A DNA stretch of 64,000 bases from assembly GCA_965205845.1 (NCBI GenBank), contig CBDBIG010000005.1:620001-684000 (forward strand), given 5' to 3'. The notes below the pieces were generated by a model. The model did no database searches and was not told the origin of the DNA. It saw only the letters and a list, made by a program, of their open reading frames with translations. The translations under genes and the position numbers were made by a program. Source of the DNA: CBDBIG01 sp965205845 [NCBI: bacterium] (GTDB lineage: Bacteria > SAR324). Shown here one piece after another: positions 44,552 to 54,341 of the stretch; within the stretch, counting starts at the first letter, position 1; the number at the start of each line of letters is the position of its first letter.

Positions 44552-47080
44552 TTACAAGGCAGGCCCTTCACTATCTGCTGGGGTAGTAGGCGTTGAACGC
44601 TCCTTTGTAGTGCTGGGTATTTGATCGAAGGTATTGCACTCTTGCTGGTGTAAGCGTTGAGAAACCGCACCCACTTTAAACAATTCATAACGCGCACCCG
44701 AGGCTTGATCGCACGAAGACACCAAGCCCCCTTGGGCATCGACCAAATAGAGCACCACCGATTTAGGTTGCTCAAAGCCCTGAATGGGGAGGTCGCTTTT
44801 AACGGTATTCATGTAATCGCGCCAAATAGGTGCAGCGGTGTAGGAACCAGATTCATTGGGCCCCAGTGAGATCGAGGGGTTATCCATGCCCATGTAAATG
44901 CCTGCAACCAACTGGGGAATATAACCCAAAAACCAGGCATCGCTGTAATTTTGGGTGGTTCCCGTTTTTCCTGCCACAGGGCGCCCAAAGCCCCCCAAAG
45001 CACCACGGGCGGTGCCGTTGGGGCTGCGAATAACATCGCGCAAAATATCGGTTACCAAATAGGCTGTATCGGCACTTATTACTGGATTTACCTCGGGTTG
45101 CTGTTCGAACAATACGTTGCCTTTATTGTCTTCGACCCGCAAAATATAAATGGGTTTGGCCAGCTGCCCTGCAGCGGCAAACACACCGTAGGCACGGGTG
45201 AGTTCAGAAAGACGGACCGAGTGCGTGCCAAGACCAATCAAAATTTCCTCTGGAATGTCGGTGGTGATGCCCAATTTGCGCGCATATTGTATAATTCTAT
45301 GGGGTCCAATTTCCTCGACCAACTTAATGGTGGGCACATTGCGGCTCCGGCTAAGCGAATCGCGCAAACTTAGGGCTCCTAAAAAGCGTTTATCGTAATT
45401 TTCGGGGGTGTGTTTGCGCCCTGTGCTTAGGTTAAAAGTACGCGGGCTGTCTTCAAGCAGGGTCGAAGGGTTGTAATGCTCATCGAGAGCAGCAGCATAT
45501 ACAATGGGTTTAAAAGACGACCCAGGTTGGCGTTTGGATTGGGTGGCGCGAATAAACTCACTTCCCCCATCTTTTTTGCCGTAACGTACTCCCCCCACCA
45601 AGGCTAACACCTCACCCGTATGGGGCTTGGAAGCATACAGCGCGCCATTTACCTCCGGTTCTTGATAAAGTTCCACAGATACTTCTACCGTGTTTAGTTT
45701 GGGTTTTTGGGGGTATTGTTCGTCGTCTAGTACAATCACTTCGACAACATGACCCACCTTAAATGCACTGCTAAGGCTGTTTATCCCCCCGAGGCGGCGT
45801 TGTGGTTTGCTGTTGGCTTTTTCCGTGACGTACAAGCGCGCCCTCCAGCGTCTGCGCATTTTCTTCCATGTGATAATCCCGTATACATTGGGGGCAAGAG
45901 CCACTTTGGCGCGGGTTGGCTCGACTTCGATCACCAAGGCTTTTAACACCTCGCCTACCTTGGGTACCCCTCGGGCATTCGCCCTAGCACGGGCGGTTAC
46001 ACTGCCACTGGGAGACGCTGCACCATAGGGTGGTAGATGGGGGTTTAAATCGGCTACCACAGTTTTTGGTGGGGTATCACCTTCCCACTGATACAAATCC
46101 AAAGGTCCTCTCCAGCCCTGCCTGCGGTCAATACGCCGTGCACCGCTTACCAGGGCCTTATGGGCTGCTTGCTGGTGCTTGAGGTCCATGGCCGTGTACA
46201 CGCGCAAACCCCCTTCATACAATTTAGAAGAACCAAAGCGTTGTAGCAGTTCACGCCGCACCAGTTCCACGTAGTAAGAAACCGCTTCTTCGGTCTGCTG
46301 ATACTTTGGGCGCACGAGCACAATCGGTTCCGCCACGGCGGCATCATGCTCGGTCTGGTTAATAAAGTCTTCATCAAGCATCCGGGCAAGTACAATGTCG
46401 CGCTGCACACGGCTTAATCTTAGATTGCGGGTGGGCTTATAGCGATTGGGAGCGGGTAACAACCCCACCAACACCGATGCTTCTGAAAGGGAGAGCTGAC
46501 CTGCCTCTTTACCAAAATACTGTAACGATGCCGCAGAAACCCCCCAAGCGTCCCCAAAATTGACCTTGTTAAGGTAGAGGGTAATGATTTCTTCTTTGCT
46601 AAATTGTTGCTCAATTTTGAGGGCCAACAGTGCTTCTTTGGCTTTACGCACCCATGTTTTTTCGAGGGTTAAAAAAAATTGTCGAGCCGTTTGCTGTGTT
46701 AATGTACTGGCACCTTGGGATACCTGCAAGGAGATCAGGTTTACAAGAGCCGCTTTCACAATGCGCAAAATATCGATGCCAAAGTGGCTAAAAAAACGAC
46801 TATCTTCCTTGGCAATCAGCCCTAAAATAAGGTGCTCGGGAATTTTATCATAGGTAATCAACTGGCGGCGCTTCACAAACACTTCAGATACTTTTTGTCC
46901 GTTGCGATCGTAAATAACGCTGGGCAAGCTGTAATTGGGGTCTTCTAGTTCCTCAACAGAGGGCAGTTGGGTAAATAAAAACATCATCCACAAGCCAATC
47001 AGGCTTCCTAAAATCAGCCCTGGACGAATAATAAAAACCAAAACCTCTTTGCGCTGAATAACGCGTAAAATGCGGCGCAT
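44552..47080 (-). CDS. mrcA: class A penicillin-binding protein (PBP1A)
   Basis: This is the second bifunctional cell wall synthase of the window. ATG 47080 (MRRILRVIQRKEVLVFIIRP) is chosen: AAAGG lies 6 bases upstream and the membrane anchor follows at about 12-36; the 89 codons before it have no PBP features. Motifs: GT51 AKEDSRFFSHFGIDILR and GASTLTQQTARQFFL; an OB-like insert PKVGEVLKALVIEVEPTRAK; and a transpeptidase with S-x-x-K in RQPGSSFKPIVYAAALD, S-x-N in SLSRSRNVPTIKL, and KTGT in VAGKTGTTQNYSDAWFLGYI. At 842 residues with the OB insert it is the classic PBP1A/PonA, distinct from the shorter one upstream. Confidence 0.93.
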   Translation of the reverse strand: MRRILRVIQRKEVLVFIIRPGLILGSLIGLWMMFLFTQLPSVEELEDPNYSLPSVIYDRNGQKVSEVFVKRRQLITYDKIPEHLILGLIAKEDSRFFSHFGIDILRIVKAALVNLISLQVSQGASTLTQQTARQFFLTLEKTWVRKAKEALLALKIEQQFSKEEIITLYLNKVNFGDAWGVSAASLQYFGKEAGQLSLSEASVLVGLLPAPNRYKPTRNLRLSRVQRDIVLARMLDEDFINQTEHDAAVAEPIVLVRPKYQQTEEAVSYYVELVRRELLQRFGSSKLYEGGLRVYTAMDLKHQQAAHKALVSGARRIDRRQGWRGPLDLYQWEGDTPPKTVVADLNPHLPPYGAASPSGSVTARARANARGVPKVGEVLKALVIEVEPTRAKVALAPNVYGIITWKKMRRRWRARLYVTEKANSKPQRRLGGINSLSSAFKVGHVVEVIVLDDEQYPQKPKLNTVEVSVELYQEPEVNGALYASKPHTGEVLALVGGVRYGKKDGGSEFIRATQSKRQPGSSFKPIVYAAALDEHYNPSTLLEDSPRTFNLSTGRKHTPENYDKRFLGALSLRDSLSRSRNVPTIKLVEEIGPHRIIQYARKLGITTDIPEEILIGLGTHSVRLSELTRAYGVFAAAGQLAKPIYILRVEDNKGNVLFEQQPEVNPVISADTAYLVTDILRDVIRSPNGTARGALGGFGRPVAGKTGTTQNYSDAWFLGYIPQLVAGIYMGMDNPSISLGPNESGSYTAAPIWRDYMNTVKSDLPIQGFEQPKSVVLYLVDAQGGLVSSCDQASGARYELFKVGAVSQRLHQQECNTFDQIPSTTKERSTPTTPADSEGPAL

Positions 47081-47453
47081 AATAACCTTTAGTATGATGA
47101 ACACTTTGGTGGTCCTGCGTAAGCCGTGGTAATGGCGACCTGGTTCTTGAAAGCAGATGGCGACATCTATAAAGGTTGGGCACAACAACCACACACTGCC
47201 AAAAAGGATGGTTCGTCGGCCCAGCACATCAAACACATGCACCCCGCAGTCTAATAAACCCTCACTCTTCCAAAATAGGGCCTTTTTTGCAAGGGATATT
47301 AGGCAGGCACGGGAAAAATATGGGTGATTACTTGGGGAGTAAAGCATAGGCGGTGCGCCATTAGCGGGCGACTAAAACACAGGCACTACGCCTCCCGTGA
47401 ACATTGGCAAACAATGGGAAACATCAGCCGTGTTTGCGTGTGCAGCACGTCGC

Positions 47454-47987
47454 TTATGCTGCGCCTTGCCATCGCTCTAAAAAGCGGTCAATCGCAGCGG
47501 CCTCCTCGCCTTTACGCGGTTTGGTTTTGGCAAATTTTGGGCGGGAGAGTGCCTCCTTAAGCCATGCCGCACGCGTGCCCGCATCTTGTTCACAGCCCCA
47601 ACTATGTAGCAGTTGCATCAACCAGCCCGCTGTTTGGTGCGTCAATTCCGGCGGGTAGCCCCATGGATCAACGGGCGCGTTTAAACCGCCCCTAAATACC
47701 TGCTGGGCACTTAGCGAAAATAGATTTTCTTGGCAGCGACATTGCGCCGCGGGATGGGTCGACTGTGGGCTGGTTTTTAAATGTAAGCCCGCGCCAAAGC
47801 ACTTGCCGTGATCTTTCGCACATTGGCGTGGGATGTTGGGATCCAAAAAGGCCTGCATCACCATCCCTTTAACCCGCAAAGGGGATCCTTGAACCTTGGG
47901 TTGTTTGTGCTGGCGCGCACGCAGGAATAGCCCTACCCCAACCGCAGCCAGTGCGGCAAACCCCACCTTGTATAGCAAGATTTCCAT
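47454..47987 (-). CDS. membrane-anchored protein of unknown function
   Basis: This 177-residue ORF has a single N-terminal membrane helix (MEILLYKVGFAALAAVGVGL) followed by a soluble domain with six cysteines, including CAKDHGKC and CRCQENLF. GGAGG occurs on the coding strand about 15 bases before the ATG, rather far. The cysteines could bind a metal or form disulphides; no family is recognised. It is divergent from rpmH. Confidence 0.5.
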   Translation of the reverse strand: MEILLYKVGFAALAAVGVGLFLRARQHKQPKVQGSPLRVKGMVMQAFLDPNIPRQCAKDHGKCFGAGLHLKTSPQSTHPAAQCRCQENLFSLSAQQVFRGGLNAPVDPWGYPPELTHQTAGWLMQLLHSWGCEQDAGTRAAWLKEALSRPKFAKTKPRKGEEAAAIDRFLERWQGAA

Positions 47988-48230
47988 GGGCGTTAGTGGA
48001 TGCCTCCTTTTTGGGCGGTTAAATTGTGCTCAGAGCTATATGCACTCTGTTTGGCTAGTCGCTATTTGCCCATTGCTACCGCAAAATAAGTGTGTACTGC
48101 CGAAGGCATGGGTAGGCGAAGCGCATAAAATATGCAAAGCATCTCTTGTCACCGATAAGCAAAACGACTATGATGCCTCTTTGTCATCTGTTTGTATTTA
48201 ATCATTCTCGTTTTTGTTGATTCATCTGCC

Positions 48231-48392
48231 ATGAAACGTACTTATCAACCCAATCGTTCTAAGCGCAAAAAAACCCACGGATTTCGCTGCCGAATGAGCA
48301 CACCCGGGGGGCGGAATGTGATTCGTAGGCGCCGCGCGAAAGGACGCAAAAAACTCACCGTAAGTTGTGAGCTCAAGGCAAAGCGTGCGTAA
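48231..48392 (+). CDS. rpmH: 50S ribosomal protein L34
   Basis: L34 is a small basic protein of the 50S subunit. The 53-residue protein begins [20 protein letters not shown] and has [20 protein letters not shown], the invariant L34 sequence. ATG 48231 is fixed by this start. It heads the rpmH-rnpA-yidD-yidC run normally found near the replication origin, but dnaA is not upstream. The C-terminal SCELKAKRA is an extra tail. Confidence 0.97.
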   Translation: MKRTYQPNRSKRKKTHGFRCRMSTPGGRNVIRRRRAKGRKKLTVSCELKAKRA

Positions 48393-48426
48393 GTGGTGCG
48401 AAAGGCTTAAAAACCATGATAACCCG

Positions 48427-48879
48427 ATGATAAGGATGCAAACAACGGTGCAAACAGCCTTGCGGGCAACCTTGCCAGCGACCCTGTCATCGGCAAAAAC
48501 GCTGCCCAAAACACGCCGCCTAAAATTGCGTGTCGAAATTGACCACCTGCTGCGCAACGGGCTCTTTGTTCGCGGCCATGGCATTCACGCAAGAGTTTTG
48601 CCATGGGCACCCCAAGAAATACCAGTGCAAGGACGCCTGTTGGTGGCCGTGCCCAAGCGCTATGGCACGGCTCCTCGGCGTAACCGCATCAAACGCTGGA
48701 TTAGGGAGGCCACACGCAACCACTCCTTGTGGTTGCACTTGCCTTGGGATGTTGGTTTTTTCGTTTCAAAAACCTCGCAAGGCATGGTTGATTTTGAGCA
48801 AGTATGCCAAGAGATAAACAATTTATTGCTTATTGCCAACAAGCGCTATGCAAACCCTTTGGGCCGCAAGGTGCCCTGA
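48427..48879 (+). CDS. rnpA: ribonuclease P protein component
   Basis: RnpA assists RNase P RNA in 5' maturation of tRNAs. The diagnostic block is VPKRYGTAPRRNRIKRWIRE, with the RNR motif, followed by VGFFVSKTSQGM and a C-terminal helix. Position right after rpmH confirms it. The frame is open further upstream; ATG 48427 is taken, though a GTG at 48367 is possible, giving a protein somewhat longer than the usual 120 residues. The N-terminal sequence before LPKTRRLKLRVEIDHLLRNG is not conserved. The 12-base gap to yidD suggests coupling. Confidence 0.87.
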   Translation: MIRMQTTVQTALRATLPATLSSAKTLPKTRRLKLRVEIDHLLRNGLFVRGHGIHARVLPWAPQEIPVQGRLLVAVPKRYGTAPRRNRIKRWIREATRNHSLWLHLPWDVGFFVSKTSQGMVDFEQVCQEINNLLLIANKRYANPLGRKVP

Positions 48880-48890
48880 CCCATTTCTGT

Positions 48891-49109
48891 ATGTTATTGG
48901 TGCACCTCTATCGCCTGCTGCTGTCGCCTTTTTTGCCACCTTGCTGCCGTTTTCAACCCAGCTGCTCACGCTATGCGCTTGCGGTTTTGGCGGCACACGG
49001 GGTTGTGAAGGGAGGATGGTTTACCCTAAAGCGATTGCTTAAATGCCACCCATGGCATCCAGGCGGAGAGGACAGACCCCCATTGCCAGTGCCTCCACTT
49101 AAGAAATAG
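48891..49109 (+). CDS. yidD: membrane protein insertion efficiency factor YidD
   Basis: YidD is a small inner-membrane-associated protein that assists YidC. The 72-residue reading from ATG 48891 (MLLVHLYRLLLSPFLPPCCR) contains the family core CCRFQPSCSRYALAVLAAHG and LKRLLKCHPWHPGGED. The start 12 bases after rnpA fits the usual size (70-85 residues); the frame is open upstream to 48804 within rnpA, but without conservation. The C-terminus is proline-rich. Confidence 0.93.
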   Translation: MLLVHLYRLLLSPFLPPCCRFQPSCSRYALAVLAAHGVVKGGWFTLKRLLKCHPWHPGGEDRPPLPVPPLKK

Positions 49110-49264
49110 GCACCGCTTGCCAAGGGCCACCCTACTAAAAGCCGAGGCAAAGAATACGGTGTGGAAAAGCGGGTAAGTAAATACAAAACCACACGATCAA
49201 GCAAAAAACCACTCCCTTCACCCTTATTCTTGCCACAGCAACCGCCATTTACAATACCTATTCT

Positions 49265-51013
49265 ATGGATAAGCAGTTATTTTTAGCCCTTGGCCTTTCA
49301 TTGGGTGTACTCATTGTCTTTTACGCTATTTTTCCCCCCGAAACCCCAGCACCTAGGCCGCCATCTAGCAACCAAAGCACCCTCACCTCCCCAAATACTG
49401 CAACCGGTACGGTAGCACCGGACAGCAATGCCACGCTACCCGATCCAAACGGCAACCAAAGCGTACAGCCATTACAGGGCCAAAATTTGCGGGCTAGTGG
49501 GAGGAAAAGCCGTCATATCTCGGTAAAAACACCGCTTTATCAGGCTGTGTTCGATGCCGAAGGTGGACGCTTAAAGCAGTTTTTTCTGCAAAAGCACCAC
49601 CTTGAAAAAAGCCATACCGATTGGGGGGATGTCTTGCCTGTTTTCCGCCAGTGGTTCGAAAAACCCCAGGTAGATCAAGAATCTTTTGTGAATCTGATTG
49701 AAGAACGCGTTGCCCATTGGCCAGTCTTTGGCATCCATTTTTTAGGACGCGATGATTTAAGCGCACGCTTGGCCAATGCGGTGTTTCGGAGCAATACCAG
49801 TCAATTGCAATTGGGGGGTGAAGACGACTCCAAATCCTTGCGTTTGTCAGCACGCTTGGGGAGCGATCTACGGGTGGTGAAAACGTTTTCTTTTAACCCC
49901 GCCAACTATGTGATTAAGCAACAAGTTACCCTGCAAAACCTCGGCAACACAGCGCAAACCCTTCACATTCGCCAAACCTTTGGGGACGGACCCGATAATC
50001 TCACTGCATTTAGAGCTTTGGGCAGCCAAGTGGGACCTATTTGGTACGTTAAAGGGGAGGTAGATAGCGAGGACAGCGACGACATTGTGGGAGAAATGCG
50101 CATTGCAGGCATGCAATGGGTTGGCATTACCGATAGCTATTTTGTTTCGGCTGCCAGAGTGACCACCCAAGCTGTACCACAGCCTGGGTCCCAAGCTGTG
50201 TTTATTGCACGTCAGTTTAACATCAACCAAGAAGAAGTATGGGAGGCTGCCTACGGCCTCGAAACCAGCCCTTTTACCCTAGCGCCCAATGCCTCTAAAA
50301 CCCTGACCAACACAGTTTACCTTGGTCCTAAGCAACGTGTAGATATGGTGGCGTTGCACCCCAGTTTTAGCAAGGCCCTTGATTTGCCCTTGGCTTTTAT
50401 TGCCGAACCCTTGCTGGCATTGTTGCACTGGCTCCATGGCTTCACCGCCAATTATGGCTGGGCGATTGTGCTCCTCACGGTGTGTGTGCGCATTGGGCTG
50501 TTTCCCTTTACCTACAAGGGCATGCTCGCCATGAAAAAAATGCAAAAGTTGCAGCCTAGAATGATGGCCCTCAAAACCAAGTATGCGAATAACCGCGAAA
50601 AACTAAACCAGGAAATGATTGCCCTCTACCGCAAGCAACGCGTGAATCCGCTTGGGGGCTGCATGCCCATTTTGCTCCAAATCCCCATTTTCTTTGCGCT
50701 ATACAGTGCCTTATTAGGGGCGGTTGAACTGCGCCATTCCCCTTTTATGCTTTGGATCACCGATTTGAGTGCCAAAGACGGACTCTACATTTTGCCTTTG
50801 TTAATGGGAATAACCATGTTTTTGCAACAACGCCTAGCACCCAGCAGTGCAGATCCCACCCAGCAAAAAATTATGCAATGGGCACCACTCATTTTTTTAA
50901 TCTTTGTGATCAACTTCCCCTCAGGGTTAGTCTTGTATTGGATTACCAGCAATATCCTTTCGATTGTTCAGCAGGTGCTGATTAACCGTACACAAGTGGG
51001 TGAGGTGGCTTAA
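49265..51013 (+). CDS. yidC: membrane protein insertase YidC
   Basis: YidC inserts and folds inner membrane proteins, with or without Sec. The 582-residue protein has an N-terminal membrane helix (MDKQLFLALGLSLGVLIVFY), a low-complexity linker of T, P and N, a large periplasmic beta domain (about 80-340) with SVKTPLYQAVFDAEGGRLKQ-like strands, and the C-terminal YidC/Oxa1 core from about 370: NYGWAIVLLTVCVRIGLFPF, the cytoplasmic hairpin MKKMQKLQPRMMALKTKYAN, NPLGGCMPILLQIPIFFALY and FPSGLVLYWITSNILSIVQQ. Typical Gram-negative length. Ends the rpmH-rnpA-yidD-yidC set; mnmE or jag do not follow. Confidence 0.97.
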   Translation: MDKQLFLALGLSLGVLIVFYAIFPPETPAPRPPSSNQSTLTSPNTATGTVAPDSNATLPDPNGNQSVQPLQGQNLRASGRKSRHISVKTPLYQAVFDAEGGRLKQFFLQKHHLEKSHTDWGDVLPVFRQWFEKPQVDQESFVNLIEERVAHWPVFGIHFLGRDDLSARLANAVFRSNTSQLQLGGEDDSKSLRLSARLGSDLRVVKTFSFNPANYVIKQQVTLQNLGNTAQTLHIRQTFGDGPDNLTAFRALGSQVGPIWYVKGEVDSEDSDDIVGEMRIAGMQWVGITDSYFVSAARVTTQAVPQPGSQAVFIARQFNINQEEVWEAAYGLETSPFTLAPNASKTLTNTVYLGPKQRVDMVALHPSFSKALDLPLAFIAEPLLALLHWLHGFTANYGWAIVLLTVCVRIGLFPFTYKGMLAMKKMQKLQPRMMALKTKYANNREKLNQEMIALYRKQRVNPLGGCMPILLQIPIFFALYSALLGAVELRHSPFMLWITDLSAKDGLYILPLLMGITMFLQQRLAPSSADPTQQKIMQWAPLIFLIFVINFPSGLVLYWITSNILSIVQQVLINRTQVGEVA

Positions 51014-51185
51014 GTGGGTTGACGCAGCACCCAAAACGACCCAGCAAACAATGCCGCCCGAGGAGTACACCGTGGCGTTAAGCCACGGCAAGGTATGGTG
51101 TATGTTGAGGATCAAAGCTTCCCCGCGCCGCAATACGCAAGCCACAAGCCCGCAAAAAAACGCCAAGGCCCTGTTTGCTACCTGC

Positions 51186-51620
51186 TCAGCGCCATGGCTC
51201 AATCCATGCCATGAGCATCGCTGCACCGAGGCACCCAAGTACAACCCCTGCCACAAAGTGCCAGTGCACCTGGACATACAACGGCACATTGGTGGTACTC
51301 AAACCAGCCAACCAAAAGATGCCTGCTGCCAGAGGCAACACCAGCAAACACAACATTACATAAAATAACCAACGCCTTTTGCGCACACGTTCACGTGCCC
51401 TTACCAAGCCTGCTGCGGTGAGTTGAATGCGTAAATAATCGGGTTTGTTTGCGATTTGTACAATTACAGCCTGCACCAAGCCTTGCTCAAGCAAACGACC
51501 CACAATGCGAATCATTTGTTGGTGGGTATGCCTTTTGGACTGTAAGTGGATGCTGTTACCCACCGGCTCGGGGTGATGGGCAGCAATTTGGCAAAGCACC
51601 TGGTGTTGCTCAGCATTCAT
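51186..51620 (-). CDS. winged-helix-like protein with two membrane segments
   Basis: Read from MNAEQHQVLCQIAAHHPEPV, the 144-residue protein has an N-terminal domain like a MarR or winged-helix fold (HTHQQMIRIVGRLLEQGLVQ, then DYLRIQLTAAGLVRARE). A basic stretch RKRR and two membrane helices at about 85-107 and 115-138 follow. A start 21 bases further upstream (MGEPRNS) is equally possible. A frame upstream of that runs through a 49-bp repeat and is not credible. The layout suggests a membrane-tethered DNA-binding or sensory protein, but no family is recognised. Its 3' end converges with yidC. Confidence 0.5.
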   Translation of the reverse strand: MNAEQHQVLCQIAAHHPEPVGNSIHLQSKRHTHQQMIRIVGRLLEQGLVQAVIVQIANKPDYLRIQLTAAGLVRARERVRKRRWLFYVMLCLLVLPLAAGIFWLAGLSTTNVPLYVQVHWHFVAGVVLGCLGAAMLMAWIEPWR

Positions 51621-51703
51621 GCTGTTTCGAGGTTCACCCATATCAAACACCGCCCCGTGTACAAAAATGCCATGGCACACCGCTGTCAGCGTGCTTTCTC
51701 TAC

Positions 51704-51851
51704 CAGAGAAAAGCCATCGTGCGGGTTTTTTTTTCAAGCACGCCCGACTGTGGAGAGAAAAGCCATCGTGCGGGGGTTTTTTTCAAGCACGCCCGACTGT
51801 GGAGAGAAAAGCCATCGTGCGGGGGTTTTTTTCAAGCACGCCCGACTGTGG
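51704..51851. repeat. 49-bp tandem repeat, three copies
   Basis: GAGAAAAGCCATCGTGCGGG begins at 51706, 51755 and 51804. Each unit contains a poly-T run and ends with CAAGCACGCCCGACTGTGG. The first copy has two Gs of the GGGGG run replaced by Ts. It lies upstream of the winged-helix protein gene and may hold its promoter. Confidence 0.93.
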
Positions 51852-52014
51852 TCCGACGAGGGTTTAAAAATGACTTCGTAATCTCGGTGCTCTGCCAATA
51901 GGATACGCCCATCACCGACCAAACCTAACACTTCACAAACACGTTCACAGGAAAGCGAATCACCCTATGTTCAATGAAGCAAAACCCACTTACCAACCTC
52001 CAGCCAACACGGAA

Positions 52015-52506
52015 TTATGCGTTGGGTGAGTAGACCATTTGCACCACGCAAGGGTCTTCGTCCAGTTCACCTTGAATGCGAAACATCACATCCATTTTAT
52101 CTGGGGTTTGTAGCCTGTTTACAATGTGGGGCAGGTCCATTTTATGCGGGCGTTTAGGGTTCATTAAAATAAGCGCACGCCCCATTAAAATGTTGGTGAA
52201 CTCCCTTACGCCGTCTTGCATTATCTCCTTGTCTAAAATTTCATCATCGCCTAAGCCTAAAAAATTGCGCGTGATATGGTCGGCTGCCAAAGGTGCCAAG
52301 CCTATATTGACCACCCCCTTAATGCTGCCATCAAACTCTAACTCTGTAATGATAGACCCTCTTGGTAAATCGGGCATGGTCATTTCCGCATAGGACAGGC
52401 TGCCTTCAACGATGCCCGCACCCACCTCTTCAAAAGACAAGAATGCCATTTTGTCGAGCAATTCTTCCAAAGACTGACTAATACAAGATTTAACGTCAAT
52501 ATCCAT
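52015..52506 (-). CDS. cheX: CheX-like chemotaxis phosphatase
   Basis: CheX/CheC proteins dephosphorylate CheY-P. The 163-residue protein shows the CheX fold and the phosphatase motif E-x2-N in REFTNILMGRALIL (Glu102, Asn105). The long N-terminal helix SLEELLDKMAFLSFEE, the strand pair SIITELEFDGSIKGVVNIGL, and DLPHIVNRLQ also fit. It is the last gene of a cheD-cheY-cheX set on the minus strand with gaps of about 190-240 bases. An association with the adjacent CheY is the natural reading. Confidence 0.7.
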   Translation of the reverse strand: MDIDVKSCISQSLEELLDKMAFLSFEEVGAGIVEGSLSYAEMTMPDLPRGSIITELEFDGSIKGVVNIGLAPLAADHITRNFLGLGDDEILDKEIMQDGVREFTNILMGRALILMNPKRPHKMDLPHIVNRLQTPDKMDVMFRIQGELDEDPCVVQMVYSPNA

Positions 52507-52742
52507 AGCGACTTAAACTCTAGTCCTATGTTCATAGGAGATGCAAAAAAAGAAAGCACCGCAGGCTAGGTTAGCAGCACGAAGACACACCGAACCTATG
52601 CCACCGGGGAAAAGCATCCTTCCTCGTTTTACCAACAAACCCGCATGCATCTTCATCCATGGGCACGGTTTCGTTCCTAGTAAGAACAACCACACACGTA
52701 CACCGTACGCCGCCTACCATATTTTGAGGACACAATGCAAAC

Positions 52743-53123
52743 CTAAGGCGCACCAACCACTTTGATCAACACCTCACCCATCTCTGCTGGGGTAAAAGGC
52801 TTGGCAACATACCCTGAGGCACCCAAACTTTTGCATTTCTCCCAGGTACCTTCATCAACAGATGTTGAAACAACAACGATGGGGCCAGGCTTACCTCCTT
52901 TGGTACCCAAGGCCTCCAACACCTCAACACCTTCCATTTCAGGCATATGTAAATCTAAAAATACGACATCGTAGGCCTTACCACTCGTGAGCAAGGCCAG
53001 TGCTGCCTTACCATCACCCGCCTCGTCTGCATTGTCTACTTTATATCCCAGTGTTTCTACCAACCTTTTGAGCAAGGCACGGACCACCTTTGAGTCATCA
53101 ATCAAACAGATATTCTTCCCCAT
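52743..53123 (-). CDS. cheY: single-domain response regulator CheY
   Basis: CheY carries the phosphoryl signal from CheA to the flagellar motor. The 126-residue protein consists only of a receiver domain: acidic pair Asp9-Asp10 (NICLIDDSK), phosphoacceptor Asp57 (VVFLDLHMPEMEG), Ser86 (VVVSTSVDE) and Lys108 (GYVAKPFTP). No output domain is present. The neighbours cheX and cheD support a chemotaxis role rather than another receiver. Confidence 0.88.
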   Translation of the reverse strand: MGKNICLIDDSKVVRALLKRLVETLGYKVDNADEAGDGKAALALLTSGKAYDVVFLDLHMPEMEGVEVLEALGTKGGKPGPIVVVSTSVDEGTWEKCKSLGASGYVAKPFTPAEMGEVLIKVVGAP

Positions 53124-53316
53124 TTTATCTACTCATCCACCTTGTATAAATTTTTAAAAACCACTTATAGGTGTTATCATAATCGGCAACTACCTATACA
53201 GCTGCAAACAAGCACCACCAACCCTTGACCATGATTTTGATGCGATCGCATTGAATAAAAATTTTGTGGTCAAGTAGCACTTTGAGCGATAAAAAGCATT
53301 CTATGCAAATTTTGTG

Positions 53317-53853
53317 TTACATGAAATTCCATATTTTAGGGGTACCAAGGGTATGTTTAATCGTTAACCGGCCGTTTTTGATATCAAAGCGCACGGTACG
53401 CGCTTGATCTCCCGAAACATCCTCATGCTGAATCAAAATAGCCTCACGCCATAAGATTTTGCGTGCTGTGCGCAGGTTTTCTACACCAATACGTTGCCCT
53501 TGGGTGCGCTGCAGATTCAACCGTTTAAACATGTCGCCCGCACCGCACAGCGCCGCATGGATATTGCGTTTGTTAGCCCCCAACGAAACAGCCGCGTGCA
53601 GAGCCACCATAATCCCTGTATCAGCATAAAGCAATGGATTTTGAGTTCTTTCCTTGGGTGCCATTGGGAGTTGAAAGTGCAAAAAAACACCGACCTTGCT
53701 CGCATTTTCGTATAAAGCCAACCCCACGCACGAACCCAGAGAATGCGCTACAAAGTAACCCTCTCCTTTAGCACTTTTCATTTCACCGATACCCACAGAA
53801 ATTTCTGGAAATGGTTGCTTACCGGTTGGATCAATCGTTGTTACATCAGCCAT
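53317..53853 (-). CDS. cheD: chemoreceptor glutamine deamidase CheD
   Basis: CheD deamidates glutamines of methyl-accepting chemotaxis proteins and, in many species, interacts with CheC/CheX. The 178-residue protein has the catalytic Cys42 in AHSLGSCVGLALYE and His59 in VGVFLHFQLP, 17 residues apart as in known CheD, plus ADTGIMVALHAAVSLGA and the C-terminal KNGRLTIKHT. No receptor gene or cheA is in the window. Confidence 0.9.
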   Translation of the reverse strand: MADVTTIDPTGKQPFPEISVGIGEMKSAKGEGYFVAHSLGSCVGLALYENASKVGVFLHFQLPMAPKERTQNPLLYADTGIMVALHAAVSLGANKRNIHAALCGAGDMFKRLNLQRTQGQRIGVENLRTARKILWREAILIQHEDVSGDQARTVRFDIKNGRLTIKHTLGTPKIWNFM

Positions 53854-53978
53854 TGGGTGCTTGAACTCAAATGAAAAATACTCTCTTTGGGAATGGCTTC
53901 GAAACTGTGCTCATAGCTTACTCATGATAAAAATAAACCCATGACACGTAGGTTATAAACCCATCATGAAAAAATAAA

Positions 53979-54051
<73 letters not shown>

Positions 54052-54341
54052 CTATTTTAACACGTAAGTTGTGCCATGCTCAAAATGCGTAACAACCTAC
54101 TTGAACTACCACCATTTAAGGGCTGCCCGACTGATGAGGTTGGCCACCCAGATGCAAGTGAAAATACCATTATCCTATGACTATAGAACAAGCGCTAAAC
54201 CATCTTTTGATGCGCCTCATACACCACCACCCATCTCATCCCAATGCCGCGTGAACAGGACACAAATAAGCCTTTTGTGAAAATTTTCTCCCTAGGGTGC
54301 CCATTGGCAAAAGAGCGTTTTTTATTGAGGAGAACCAACCA

